Shown here one piece after another: positions 24,880 to 33,465 of a stretch of DNA of 64,000 nucleotides; position 1 is the stretch's first letter, and each line of letters starts with the position of its first letter. The translations under genes and the position numbers were made by a program. The notes beneath the pieces were generated by a model that had not been told where the DNA came from, ran no database searches, and saw nothing but the letters and a program-made list of their open reading frames with translations. Origin of the DNA: Sphingopyxis sp. JAI108 (GTDB taxonomy: Bacteria > Pseudomonadota > Alphaproteobacteria > Sphingomonadales > Sphingomonadaceae); NCBI RefSeq assembly GCF_013410105.1, contig NZ_JACCCJ010000001.1, forward strand, positions 310,001 to 374,000, read 5' to 3'.

Positions 24880-25716
24880 ATGATTGAAGGGGCAGAGCGT
24901 AGAGCGTGGTCAGACGCGGAGAACGACATTATCGTCGCCGACTACTTCGCTATGCTAGCACAAGAAATCGCCGGAGGCACACCAGTCAAGGCGCATCATA
25001 ACCGGGCGCTTGTGGAGCGCATTGGGCGTCCACGTGGCTCTATCGAGCGTAAGCACATGAACATTAGCGCAGTGCTTGAACGTCTCGGCCAACGTCGCAT
25101 CAATGGCTACGCTCCTCTTGCAAACTTTCAGAGCAGCTTGATTGCTGCCATCGAGCGATACCTGACTTTAAACGCAGGTGCAGTTTCATTGGCGGAAGGG
25201 AAGGTCGAAGAGGCGCGTCCGGCGTTGTGGATTGGTCCTCCGCCATCGATTGGATTGGAGGACGTTAAGACGACCCCGGCGCTTGAAAGACTGGTCCGCA
25301 AGTTTGATCCCGCCGAACGTGACGCGCGTAATCAGAACTTGGGTCGAAGCGGTGAGGAGCTTGTGTTTCACCACGAGCGCGAGCGGCTGATCGCGGAAGG
25401 CCGCGATGATTTGGCGCGGAAAGTCGAATGGACGTCTCGGGAACGAGGTGACGGTGCTGGGTATGACATCGCATCATATGCTGCTGATGGTTCGGCTCGC
25501 TTAATTGAGGTTAAAACCACCAACGGTTCAGCCAAAACTCCATTCTATATGAGCGAGAACGAACGAATGTTTAGCGAAGAGCGTCCAGACGCATTTAGGC
25601 TGATGAGACTCTACGAATTCGCAACCAAGCCAAGCGGTTTTGAGCTGCGGCCGCCACTGGAGACTTTCCTAGCCCTTCAGCCAACGAACTACCGCGCAGT
25701 TATGCTGTCGATTTGA
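24880..25716 (+). CDS. DUF3883 domain protein, PD-(D/E)XK nuclease-like
   Basis: A 278-residue protein with two parts. The N-terminal part (about 8-95, RRAWSDAENDIIVADYFAML, IERKHMNISAVLERLG, INGYAPLANFQ) is a module also seen fused to HNH endonucleases. The C-terminal part (about 150-270) is a DUF3883 domain with a restriction-fold active site: Glu160 in GRSGEELV, Asp196 in GAGYDIASY and the Glu210-x-Lys212 pair in LIEVKTT. DUF3883 occurs in defence and restriction contexts. ATG 24880 was chosen over an upstream alternative by homology of the N-terminal module. The local base composition is lower in GC than the flanks, suggesting acquisition by transfer. Whether it cuts DNA is unproven. Confidence 0.75.
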   Translation: MIEGAERRAWSDAENDIIVADYFAMLAQEIAGGTPVKAHHNRALVERIGRPRGSIERKHMNISAVLERLGQRRINGYAPLANFQSSLIAAIERYLTLNAGAVSLAEGKVEEARPALWIGPPPSIGLEDVKTTPALERLVRKFDPAERDARNQNLGRSGEELVFHHERERLIAEGRDDLARKVEWTSRERGDGAGYDIASYAADGSARLIEVKTTNGSAKTPFYMSENERMFSEERPDAFRLMRLYEFATKPSGFELRPPLETFLALQPTNYRAVMLSI

Positions 25717-25812
25717 TGCGGGACTGCATCCGCAATGGATCGAGTTCGAGCTATTTGGCAAATTGTCGTTCTATGATCGGCGCCTAGATTCGAAACATCG
25801 CAGGTTTGGATC

Positions 25813-26202
25813 ATGTCGTGGACTGTGTTTGAGTATCTCTATCGAGACGCCGACAACCATAAGGCATTCGGCAGGGTCGCCTTTGACGGCTCAGTCCCGC
25901 CAAAGTCATGGGATCTTGCACTTCAAAAGCTTGATGACGGCACGCACTTCATAGCTGAGCAGGTCGGGCTTCCGCCTCTTTGTGGCCAATTATATCGCTG
26001 GAGCGGCGGCAGGCACATCGACGCTGATCATTGCTGGCATGAGTTCGTCTCGGTTTCCGTCGTTGAGGAAGGCGACTTGCCTCTGGCGGCGTTGAAGCTG
26101 GGCGAGACAAGTGCGTTCGTCGATCTTCTCTCGTCGATAGAGGAGTGGGACATCTGGTCATCTCCCAACGTTGAATGCGGGATGCCGAAATGTATCGGAT
26201 GA
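25813..26202 (+). CDS. Hypothetical protein, 129 residues
   Basis: An acidic, tryptophan-rich soluble protein with no recognised domain. The sequence starts MSWTVFEYLYRDADNHKAFG and ends ECGMPKCIG. It has no signal peptide or membrane segment. AGGTTTGGA precedes ATG 25813. It lies 96 bp after the DUF3883 gene on the same strand and has a similarly atypical base composition, so it probably belongs to the same acquired patch. Function unknown. Confidence 0.6.
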   Translation: MSWTVFEYLYRDADNHKAFGRVAFDGSVPPKSWDLALQKLDDGTHFIAEQVGLPPLCGQLYRWSGGRHIDADHCWHEFVSVSVVEEGDLPLAALKLGETSAFVDLLSSIEEWDIWSSPNVECGMPKCIG

Positions 26203-26497
26203 AGATTTGCATTTTTGAAAAGGGGGCACGCCGCATTCTATCGACCGTTCGATTTTCTTCCGGGTCGATCGAAGATGGGCTTAATATCCAATCTGAGCAT
26301 TGGAATCGGCATTTTGTCCTGAGCGACAGGCGCGTGTCGAAATTATATATACAAGAAAACGCCACTCGCTGGTGGCGAGTGGGCACAATCTACTCCTGAA
26401 ATATGTGATTTGGACATATAGGGAACAAATCCCTTTCCTACATTATCCCTCCACGTCATATCCTGTCCGATTCGCTTTGGCAGACAGGAGGGCCAAC
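26203..26497. other. AT-richer gap with small ORF and hairpin
   Basis: About 295 bp between two genes. A 74-codon ORF (26175-26399) overlaps the end of the preceding gene; it has no ribosome-binding site or recognised motif and is not called. A perfect 8-bp hairpin (CCACTCGC with GCGAGTGG, 26362-26382) may end transcription of the upstream genes. The last part, with AT-rich sequence around 26395-26460, is the likely promoter region of the next gene. Confidence 0.45.
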
Positions 26498-27541
26498 ATG
26501 CAGAACCGCACACCGATTGCAGCGGAGGCTCGGGCGCCGCTTCCCGAGTTTACGCCGGTACCGCGCAAATACCGGCACGACGGGTGGACGCCCGAGCGGC
26601 AGCGGGCCTTTATCGCGGCGCTCGCCGATACGGGGTCGGTCAGCCGCGCCGCCGCGATGGTCAATATGGCGCAGACGAATTGCTATACGCTGCGGCGCGC
26701 GCCGGGGGCGGAGAGCTTTCGGCGGGCGTGGGAGGCGGCGCTCGATTTCGGGATCGCGCGGCTGAAGGATGTCGCGTTCGAACGCGCGATCGACGGCTAT
26801 CTGGAGCCCGTCTTTGTCGCGGGCAAGCTGATGGGGTTCCGGCGGCGGCACAATGACGCGCTGCTGATGTTCTGCCTGCGCCATTACGGGCAGGACGCGG
26901 GGGGCAGGCGCACGACGATCAACTATTTCTCGACGCGCGCCAGTGCAGGGGCGGGCGCCGCGGTTGCGGGGAGCGGTGAGGGCGGCGCGGCTGCGGAGGC
27001 GTCGACGACGACGGTGCGGACGGTGATCCACGGCGACGGTTCGGGAGCGCCGGGCGCGGCGGGAACGCAGGATGCGGCGGCGGGGCTGATCGAGGGGTTC
27101 GAAGGGGTGGCGCTCGACGAACAGGCGAAGGCCGAGATCGACGCGGCGTTGCTCGCGCTCGCCGAGCGGCAGCGCGCGCTGATCGCCGCCGCCGACACGG
27201 GCGGGCCCGACGCGATCGACGCGCAGCTCGACGATCCGGGGATCGGGCTGGTGACGGTGCATGGCAAGGGGGTTCCCTTTCGCGGGCCGCTGCAGGCCTT
27301 TGAGGGGCCGGCCGATGCCGAGCCGGCGCGGCGTTTCGCGGGCGAGGCCGACTGGGTGGAGGCGGGGGGCGATATTCCCGAGGGTTACCGCGACTGGATC
27401 GAGGCGGCCGAGGCGCGCGGCGAGCGGACGTCCGCGGTGCCGCTGACTGCGGCGGCGCAGGACGGCGTGGCGACGGTGAGGAAGCGGCCTTCGTGGCGGC
27501 AGGCGCGCAAGGCGAAGGCGGCGGGGGGCGAGACGGGTTGA
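26498..27541 (+). CDS. Terminase-small-subunit-like helix-turn-helix protein
   Basis: A 347-residue protein. The N-terminal third holds a helix-turn-helix like that of phage terminase small subunits (WTPERQRAFIAALADTGSVS, then RAAAMVNMAQTNCYTLRR) and a conserved second segment (RLKDVAFERAIDGYLEPVF, NDALLMFCLRHYG). The rest is low-complexity, Ala/Gly/Glu-rich. Chromosomal, prophage-independent members of this family are common in sphingomonads. A perfect AGGAGG lies 7 bases before ATG 26498. No other phage gene is nearby, so a role in packaging here is unlikely; DNA binding is inferred. Confidence 0.75.
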   Translation: MQNRTPIAAEARAPLPEFTPVPRKYRHDGWTPERQRAFIAALADTGSVSRAAAMVNMAQTNCYTLRRAPGAESFRRAWEAALDFGIARLKDVAFERAIDGYLEPVFVAGKLMGFRRRHNDALLMFCLRHYGQDAGGRRTTINYFSTRASAGAGAAVAGSGEGGAAAEASTTTVRTVIHGDGSGAPGAAGTQDAAAGLIEGFEGVALDEQAKAEIDAALLALAERQRALIAAADTGGPDAIDAQLDDPGIGLVTVHGKGVPFRGPLQAFEGPADAEPARRFAGEADWVEAGGDIPEGYRDWIEAAEARGERTSAVPLTAAAQDGVATVRKRPSWRQARKAKAAGGETG

Positions 27542-27542
27542 T

Positions 27543-27569
27543 CCTCCCCACGGCTTTGCCGCGGGGAGG
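27543..27569. terminator. Hairpin between convergent genes
   Basis: CCTCCCCACGGC (27543-27554), loop TTT, and GCCGCGGGGAGG (27558-27569) pair with one mismatch. It lies directly after the terminase-like gene and 13 bp before the TonB receptor stop, so it may end both. The CCTCCCC core is shared with the repeats at 23791, 34412 and 53701. Confidence 0.55.
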
Positions 27570-27581
27570 ACCGGGCGCGCG

Positions 27582-30254
27582 TCAGAACTTCAGGCGCGCG
27601 CCGACATAGAAGATGCGGCCATTGTCATAGATGGCGCGCGGGCGGTCGCGGGTGCCCGAATATTGCTCGATCTTCTCGTTCGTCAGGTTCACCGCGTCGG
27701 CGGTGAGCGCGATATTGTCGGTGACATTGACGCTGACCGAGGCGTCGAGCGACGCGAGCGACGCCTGGTTGAGCGGCGCCGCGCGGTCGATGTCGATGAA
27801 GAATTTCGAGCGGTAATTGTACGAGAGGCGCGCGCTGACGAGGTCGTTCTCATAATAGCCCGTGAGGTTCAGCGAATGTTTCGAATTGCCGGGGATGGGG
27901 TCGCCATTGTTCGCCTTGGCGTCCGAGTAGGTATAGTTGACCACCGCGCCGAAGCCGCCCCAGATCGGGCGCGACACCTGAAATTCAAAGCCCTGGTTGC
28001 GCCCGCCGTCGCCGTTGCTGCGGCGGTTGATCTGATAGGGGCAGTCGAAGAGGTTGGGATTGGTTCCGGGCGCCGCGACGCAGCCCGCGGGCTCGGACCC
28101 CGGCACGAAGACGCTCGGCAGGATTTCGGTCGAGGTCGTGTTGACGATATACGACTGGATATCCTTGTAGAAGGCGGCGAGCGCGACGATCGTCTCGCGG
28201 TCGGGATAGAATTCGATCGAGAGATCATATTGGTTGGCGCGATAGGGATCGAGGTTCGGATCGCCGCCGCGCCCCGTCAGCAAGGTGCCGTTGAGGTCGA
28301 CGCCGGGGGTGATGTCGACGAAGTCGGGGCGCGTCACCGTCTTGCCCGCGGCGAAGCGCAGCACGACCTGGTCGGAGAGGTCGACCGACAGGTTCGCGCT
28401 CGGCAATATGTCGGTGTAGGAGCGCTTCGCGCGCGACGGGGTGAAGCCGCCGAACGGGTTGGTGAATTCGGGGTTCGCGCCGCCGATGATGAAGCCGTCG
28501 GAGGTCTGCTTCGTCTCGATCACGCGCACGCCGACATTGCCGCGCCAGCCCTCGCCGCCGAATTTGGCGAGGCCGTAGCCGCCCCACGCCTTTTCGTTGA
28601 TCGAATAGGCGTTGCCGGGGACGAGGAAGCGGTCGTTGCTCGGCGAGGTCGATGCGCCATAGATGGCGCGCAGCTTGGCGGGATCGACGCGCCAGTAATC
28701 CGTGAGCGTGCCCGGCGATGCGATATTGCCCAGGAAATCGCCGGGCATCCCGCCGCCGGTCGCGAAATCGGCCGAGGTGCAGGGGGCGCCGTCGCAGGTG
28801 AGGCCGGGCGTGAAGACGCCGCCGTTGGTCGCGAAGCGTTCGGCGACGCGGTCGTGATCGGTATATTTCAGCCCGAATTTGAGCGCGGTGAGCGGCCCCC
28901 ATTCGACCTGTTTTTCGAGGTCGAGATAGACATATTTCTCTTCGTCATCGTTGGTGACCGACTGGATGCGCCCGAAATCGGGGCGGATCCCGGCGGGATT
29001 GAGTGGATCGGGGTTCGCAAAGCTCACCTCGGGCCGGCCGCTGGTGAGGTCGTAGCTGAACGCGCCGGGGCCGGCGAATTCGATGAAATTCTCGTTGCTC
29101 GTGTCGCCGTTCGCCTTGGTCCAGCCGGCCTTGAAATGGACCGAGAGGCTGTCGGTGGGGCGGTAGGTGAGGTCGAAATCGGCCGAGACCGTCTTGGCGA
29201 CCGCCTGCCGGTCGATCGCGTCATAGACGACGCCGAAGCCCGTCGTGCCGCCGTTCGCCGAGGCGATGTCGCCCGAGACCGCGACGCCGTCGCGCACCAC
29301 CGCATTGCTGATCGTGCCGCCGCCGCCGAGCGCCTGTTCGCCCCACGCGATATAATTCTGGTTGAAATTGTCGGCGTTGAAGCGCGAGTAAAGCCCGGTG
29401 ATGTTGATCTCGAGCGCGTCCGACGGGCGGAACTGGATGCCGACATTGGCGCCGTAACGTTCGCGGTCCTGCTCGAACAAGGTCGAGCCGATCAAGGTCG
29501 GGACGAGCGCGTCGCCGCCGCCGACGGGGAAGGAGCGGTAGCCGAAGATTTCGAGCCCGTCGCGGCGCGTGCGGCGCTTCTGGTAGATGGCGCCGACGAG
29601 GAGGCCGAAGGTCTCGTCGTCATTCTTCCAGCTGACGAGCCCCGACACCTGCGGATCGACCTTGCCCGACAGGTCCGAATAGGCCGCCTGCACCGAGGCC
29701 GAGAGGGTGAGCGGGTCGAGATCGAGCGGATTGCGCGTGATGACGTTGATCGTGCCGCCGACCCCGCCTTCCTCGACGTCGGCCTGCGGGCTCTTGTAGA
29801 CTTCGAGGCGGCCGATGATCTCGGCGGGCAGGGTGAGGTAGTTGAAGCTGCGCGTCGAGGCGACCTGGTCGAGGATGAACCAGTCGGCGGTCGCGACGCT
29901 GTGGCCGTTGAGGAGGGTCTTGGTGAGGTTCGGCGCGGTGCCGCGCAGCGAGACGCGCTCGCCCTCGCCGAACTCGCGGTTGACGACGATGCCGGGGACG
30001 CGCTGGAGCGCCTCGGCGACATTCTTGTCGGGGAATTTGCCGACATCCTCGGCGGTGACGACGTCGGCGATCACCGACAGGTCGCGCTTCGCGTCGATCG
30101 CCTCGCGCAGCGAGCCGCGGATGCCGGTGACGACGATTTCGCTTTCGGCGGCGGCGTCGGCGGCGGGCGCGGCGGTCTGGGCCTGCGCGGCCGAAGCGGC
30201 GAAAAGCAGCGTACCAATGCTCACCGAGGCAAGCCAATATCTTGCATTGGTCAT
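27582..30254 (-). CDS. TonB-dependent receptor (Caulobacter/Xanthomonas type)
   Basis: An 890-residue outer-membrane receptor. It has a signal peptide (1-25, ending SAAQAQ), a TonB box (EIVVTGIRGSLREAI) and a plug domain with ITAEDVGKFPDKNVAEALQR-like wording (here VTAEDVGKFPDKNVAEALQR), GGTINVITRNPL and a full beta-barrel ending YVGARLKF. This subtype often imports carbohydrates or other plant- or algae-derived compounds; the substrate is unknown. AAAGGAGGGATT precedes ATG 30254. An unusually AT-rich upstream region carries GGTA repeats that may be an operator. No dedicated transporter or sugar enzyme lies next to it. Confidence 0.93.
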   Translation of the reverse strand: MTNARYWLASVSIGTLLFAASAAQAQTAAPAADAAAESEIVVTGIRGSLREAIDAKRDLSVIADVVTAEDVGKFPDKNVAEALQRVPGIVVNREFGEGERVSLRGTAPNLTKTLLNGHSVATADWFILDQVASTRSFNYLTLPAEIIGRLEVYKSPQADVEEGGVGGTINVITRNPLDLDPLTLSASVQAAYSDLSGKVDPQVSGLVSWKNDDETFGLLVGAIYQKRRTRRDGLEIFGYRSFPVGGGDALVPTLIGSTLFEQDRERYGANVGIQFRPSDALEINITGLYSRFNADNFNQNYIAWGEQALGGGGTISNAVVRDGVAVSGDIASANGGTTGFGVVYDAIDRQAVAKTVSADFDLTYRPTDSLSVHFKAGWTKANGDTSNENFIEFAGPGAFSYDLTSGRPEVSFANPDPLNPAGIRPDFGRIQSVTNDDEEKYVYLDLEKQVEWGPLTALKFGLKYTDHDRVAERFATNGGVFTPGLTCDGAPCTSADFATGGGMPGDFLGNIASPGTLTDYWRVDPAKLRAIYGASTSPSNDRFLVPGNAYSINEKAWGGYGLAKFGGEGWRGNVGVRVIETKQTSDGFIIGGANPEFTNPFGGFTPSRAKRSYTDILPSANLSVDLSDQVVLRFAAGKTVTRPDFVDITPGVDLNGTLLTGRGGDPNLDPYRANQYDLSIEFYPDRETIVALAAFYKDIQSYIVNTTSTEILPSVFVPGSEPAGCVAAPGTNPNLFDCPYQINRRSNGDGGRNQGFEFQVSRPIWGGFGAVVNYTYSDAKANNGDPIPGNSKHSLNLTGYYENDLVSARLSYNYRSKFFIDIDRAAPLNQASLASLDASVSVNVTDNIALTADAVNLTNEKIEQYSGTRDRPRAIYDNGRIFYVGARLKF

Positions 30255-30380
30255 ATCTAAATCCCTCCTTTTGGATGCCAATCGATTATATTTGTTGATT
30301 TGCAGGGGAATTTATACAGACCAATTTATCCGTCAACCTCATTTCATCGCGGTTTCGCACCCGTTCACTGGCATGTGAGC

Positions 30381-30405
30381 GGTAAAATGGTATTTTATTG
30401 GTATT
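30381..30405. promoter_or_regulatory. Phased GGTA repeats upstream of the TonB receptor
   Basis: TGGTATT occurs at 30388-30394 and again at 30399-30405, exactly 11 bp apart, with a further GGTA at 30381. This lies about 130-150 bp upstream of the receptor start within an AT-rich gap (30255-30461) that is otherwise uncharacteristic of this GC-rich sequence. One-helical-turn spacing suggests a protein-binding or promoter element. The protein is unknown. Confidence 0.35.
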
Positions 30406-30461
30406 ATTAGAAATCTAACCAAAACCGGCTGTCCGCCCGCCCGGCTCGCGGGACGAAGGGG

Positions 30462-32981
30462 TCAGAAATCGGGGAGCGACTGGTGCGCGAAGCCCCAGCC
30501 CTTGAGGTCGGCGCCGGCCGCGCGTTCGAGCAGTTCGCTGGCGTCCTTGATCGTCCATTGCCCCGCCGTTCGGGCGTCGGCGAGCGCGTCCCAGCCGATC
30601 GGGACCGCGACGGGGGCGTTTTCGCGCGCGCGGACAGAGTAAGGCATCACCGCCGTGCTGCCGCGCTGGTTGCGCAGATAATCGATGAAGATCTTGCCCT
30701 TGCGTTTCGCCTTGCTCATCGTCGCGACATAGCGGTCGGGCTCGGCGAGGCTCAGCGCCTCGGCGAAGCGTTTGGAGAAATCCTTGTGCGCGTCCCAGCT
30801 GTGTCCCGGAGCGAGCGGGACGACGACATGCACCCCCTTGCCGCCCGAGAGCATCGCGAAGCTGACGAGCCCGATGTCGGCAAGCTGGCGGCGGATATCG
30901 AGGGCGGCTTTCTTGACGTCGGCGAAGTCGAGCCCCTCGTCGGGGTCGAGGTCGAAGACCATGCGGTCGGGTTTTTCGAGCGTTTCGACATGGCTGCCCC
31001 AGCCGTGGAATTCGATCGTTCCCATCTGGACGCAGGCGAGGATGCCGCCCGAGTCCTCGACATACAGATAATCCTCATGGCCGCCGTCCTTCTCCCTGAT
31101 CGGGACGTGGTGGACATGGTCGCCGAACGAACCCGAATCATGTTTCTGGAAAAAGCATTTCTTGCCGCGCCCCTGCGGACAACGGACGAGGCTGATCGGG
31201 CGCCGCGCCATGTGCGGGAGCATCAGCGGGGCGATGGCCTCATAATAGTCGGCTAGGTCGCCCTTGGTCGCCTTGGCTTCGGGGAAGATGACGCGCTCGC
31301 GGCTGCTGATCTTGACGTCGCTGGCCGGTTCGGGGGCGGGTTGCTTGACTTCCGGTGCCACGTCCTTTGCCTCCTTGTCTTGGCGCAGGCCGAGAAAGCT
31401 CGCGTGGCGCACCGATCCGCTGGCGGTGAATTCGGCGAAGGCGATTTCGGCGACGAGATCGGGCTTCAGCCAATGGACCTTGCGCGCGGAGGCGGCATCG
31501 ACGTCGAGCGGTGCCGTCTTGCGTTCGAGCCGCGCGAACCGCTTCGCGAGATCGGCCATCGTGTCGGCGTCGAAGCCGGTGCCGACATTGCCCTTATAGA
31601 CGAGTTCGCCCTTCTCGCGCTGCGCGAGGAGGAGCGAGGCAAAGGGGCGGCCCTTCGCCGATGACGGGTTCCAGCCGACGAGGATGAATTCCTGCCGCCG
31701 GGTGCATTTGACCTTCAGCCAATTCTTCGAGCGGCGACCTGAATAGGAGGCGTCGACGCGTTTCGAGATGATGCCTTCCTGCCCCGCGCCGCACATCGCG
31801 GCATAGAGCGTCTCGCCCGCCCCGATGACATGGTCGGCGACCGCGATCGGGGGCGCCGCGTCGCGGAGCAAGGCTTCGAGGCGCTCCTTGCGTTCGAGAT
31901 TGCCGAGCTTCGCCAGCGATTTTCCGTCCAGTTCGATAAGGTCGAAGGCGAAGAAGTGGAGGTCCGTCGCCTCGTCCTGCGCGCCGTGGCCGCGCTTGAG
32001 CACGGCCTGGAGCGAAGAGAAGTCTGGATTGCCGTGCTTGCCATAAGCGACGATCTCGCCGTCGATCAGGCAGGGCGGAAGCGCCAGTGCGGCGACGTGG
32101 CGGACGAGCGGGGCGAATTTGTCGGTCCAGTCGAGGCCATTGCGGGTGTAGACGCGCACGTCGCTGCCCGCCGCGGCGATCTGGGCGCGGTAGCCGTCGT
32201 ACTTGATCTCGTGGAACCAGCCGTTGCCCGACGGGACGGCGTCGACGAGCGTCGCGAGCTGGAGCGGGCGGAATGCGGGTGGCTTGCCCTTCGGCCTTGC
32301 TTTCGCAACCTTGCGATTATGTTCGGCGGCATCGGCCATCTTCTTCGAGAAGGCCGCGCCCTTGGCGCCCTTCAGCGATTGTTCGCCGCCCGCGTCGCCC
32401 GCGATTTCGGCCATCGTGCGGCCGGTGAGCACGCTCGTCAGCTGCCGCCCGACAAGGTCGTCGGTGCCGCCGGCATAGGCATCGTCGACTTTCCGCAGCA
32501 GCCAGTTTTCGCGTTTCTCGCCGGGGCGCGGCTTCATGCGGACGAGCAGCCATTCCCCCTTCATCCGCTCGCCGTCGAGGATGAAGTGGAGATGGCCTTC
32601 GTCGATGTCCTTCGCGCTCTTGCCCTCGATCGGCGCCCATGTGCCCTTGTCCCACAGCATCACGCTGCCGCCGCCATATTCGCCCTTGGGGATCACGCCC
32701 TCGAAATCGGCATAGCTCATCGGATGGTCTTCGGTGCGCACCGCGAGGCGTTTGTCGGCGGGGTCGGCGCTCGGCCCCTTGGTTACCGCCCAGCTTTTGA
32801 GCACGCCGTCCGCTTCGAGCCGGAAGTCGTAATGGAGCCGCGTCGCATCGTGCTTCTGGACGATGAAGCGGTTGCCTCCCTTGTCTTTTTTGGCGCCTTT
32901 TTCGACCTTGCCCGCGGGCTCGGGGGTCAGCTTGAAATCGCGCTTGGCGTTATACTGGGCGAGGGGGTCAGTTCGGGCCAT
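30462..32981 (-). CDS. ligD: ATP-dependent DNA ligase LigD
   Basis: An 839-residue three-domain NHEJ ligase. Order is 3'-phosphoesterase (about 37-190, QKHDATRLHYDFRLE and SYADFEGVIPKGEYGGG), ATP-dependent ligase (about 240-535, nucleophile Lys260 in EIKYDGYR) and a C-terminal primase-polymerase domain (about 558-839, catalytic Asp677 and Asp679 in FDLDPDEG). This PE-Lig-Pol order is the common proteobacterial one. It joins DNA double-strand breaks together with Ku. The gene is third in a coupled set with ku and an MgtC-family gene, overlapping the latter by 14 bp. Confidence 0.97.
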   Translation of the reverse strand: MARTDPLAQYNAKRDFKLTPEPAGKVEKGAKKDKGGNRFIVQKHDATRLHYDFRLEADGVLKSWAVTKGPSADPADKRLAVRTEDHPMSYADFEGVIPKGEYGGGSVMLWDKGTWAPIEGKSAKDIDEGHLHFILDGERMKGEWLLVRMKPRPGEKRENWLLRKVDDAYAGGTDDLVGRQLTSVLTGRTMAEIAGDAGGEQSLKGAKGAAFSKKMADAAEHNRKVAKARPKGKPPAFRPLQLATLVDAVPSGNGWFHEIKYDGYRAQIAAAGSDVRVYTRNGLDWTDKFAPLVRHVAALALPPCLIDGEIVAYGKHGNPDFSSLQAVLKRGHGAQDEATDLHFFAFDLIELDGKSLAKLGNLERKERLEALLRDAAPPIAVADHVIGAGETLYAAMCGAGQEGIISKRVDASYSGRRSKNWLKVKCTRRQEFILVGWNPSSAKGRPFASLLLAQREKGELVYKGNVGTGFDADTMADLAKRFARLERKTAPLDVDAASARKVHWLKPDLVAEIAFAEFTASGSVRHASFLGLRQDKEAKDVAPEVKQPAPEPASDVKISSRERVIFPEAKATKGDLADYYEAIAPLMLPHMARRPISLVRCPQGRGKKCFFQKHDSGSFGDHVHHVPIREKDGGHEDYLYVEDSGGILACVQMGTIEFHGWGSHVETLEKPDRMVFDLDPDEGLDFADVKKAALDIRRQLADIGLVSFAMLSGGKGVHVVVPLAPGHSWDAHKDFSKRFAEALSLAEPDRYVATMSKAKRKGKIFIDYLRNQRGSTAVMPYSVRARENAPVAVPIGWDALADARTAGQWTIKDASELLERAAGADLKGWGFAHQSLPDF

Positions 32982-33465
32982 CCTGCTTCTCCACGGGCCC
33001 GCTCTCGACCTCGGGCAGGCGGCGCTCGACGACGCGGAGCAGGACGAGCAGAACGAGCGCGAGGCCCGCCGCGATGATCACGACGGCGAAATAGCCCGCG
33101 CCGCTGGCGATACCGATGGCGGCGGTCAGCCAGATATGCGCCGCGGTGGTGAGGTTGCGCACCTCGCCGCCTTTGACGATGATGAGGCCCGCCGCGATGA
33201 TGCCGATCGCCGCCGCCATGCCCTCGATGACGCGGAGCGGGTCGATCGACGATTCGGCGCCGCCGAGCTGGTGGAACAGTGCAATCGAAACGACGGTCAT
33301 CAAGGACGAGCTGAGCGCGACGAGGCCATGCGTGCGCAGCCCCGCGTCATAGCCCTTGAGCTCGCGGTCGAGCCCGAGGAGGAGGCCGACGAGGGTCGCG
33401 ATACCGAGCCGCAGCAGCACCTCGGTATCGATCGTTTCCCACCAGAGGGCGTCGTTGAGTTCCAT
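32968..33465 (-). CDS. MgtC/SapB family membrane protein
   Basis: A 165-residue membrane protein with the MgtC/SapB family core: VGLLLGLDRELKG, GLRTHGLVALSSSLMT, GIIAAGLIIVKGGEVRNLTTA and AHIWLTAAIG, with four to five helices. MgtC-type proteins are known for roles at low magnesium and in virulence; those lacking the C-terminal domain, as here, are poorly understood. It sits between ku and ligD. Its ATG shares one base with the ku stop (TGATG) and its end overlaps ligD by 14 bp, so all three are expressed together. A functional tie to NHEJ is not established. Confidence 0.88.
   Translation of the reverse strand: MELNDALWWETIDTEVLLRLGIATLVGLLLGLDRELKGYDAGLRTHGLVALSSSLMTVVSIALFHQLGGAESSIDPLRVIEGMAAAIGIIAAGLIIVKGGEVRNLTTAAHIWLTAAIGIASGAGYFAVVIIAAGLALVLLVLLRVVERRLPEVESGPVEKQDGPN

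Noticed and set aside
26175..26399. 74-codon ORF overlapping the end of the 129-residue protein
   Set aside because: No ribosome-binding site, no motif, and it spans a hairpin; listed only in the gap description.
26498..27541. Prophage, suggested by the terminase-small-subunit-like gene
   Set aside because: No large terminase, portal, capsid, tail or lysis gene is nearby; this helix-turn-helix family is a common chromosomal one in sphingomonads.
27663..30260. 865-codon plus-strand frame opposite the TonB receptor
   Set aside because: Low-complexity, Arg/Asp/Gly-rich translation with no motifs; a GC-driven shadow of the receptor gene.
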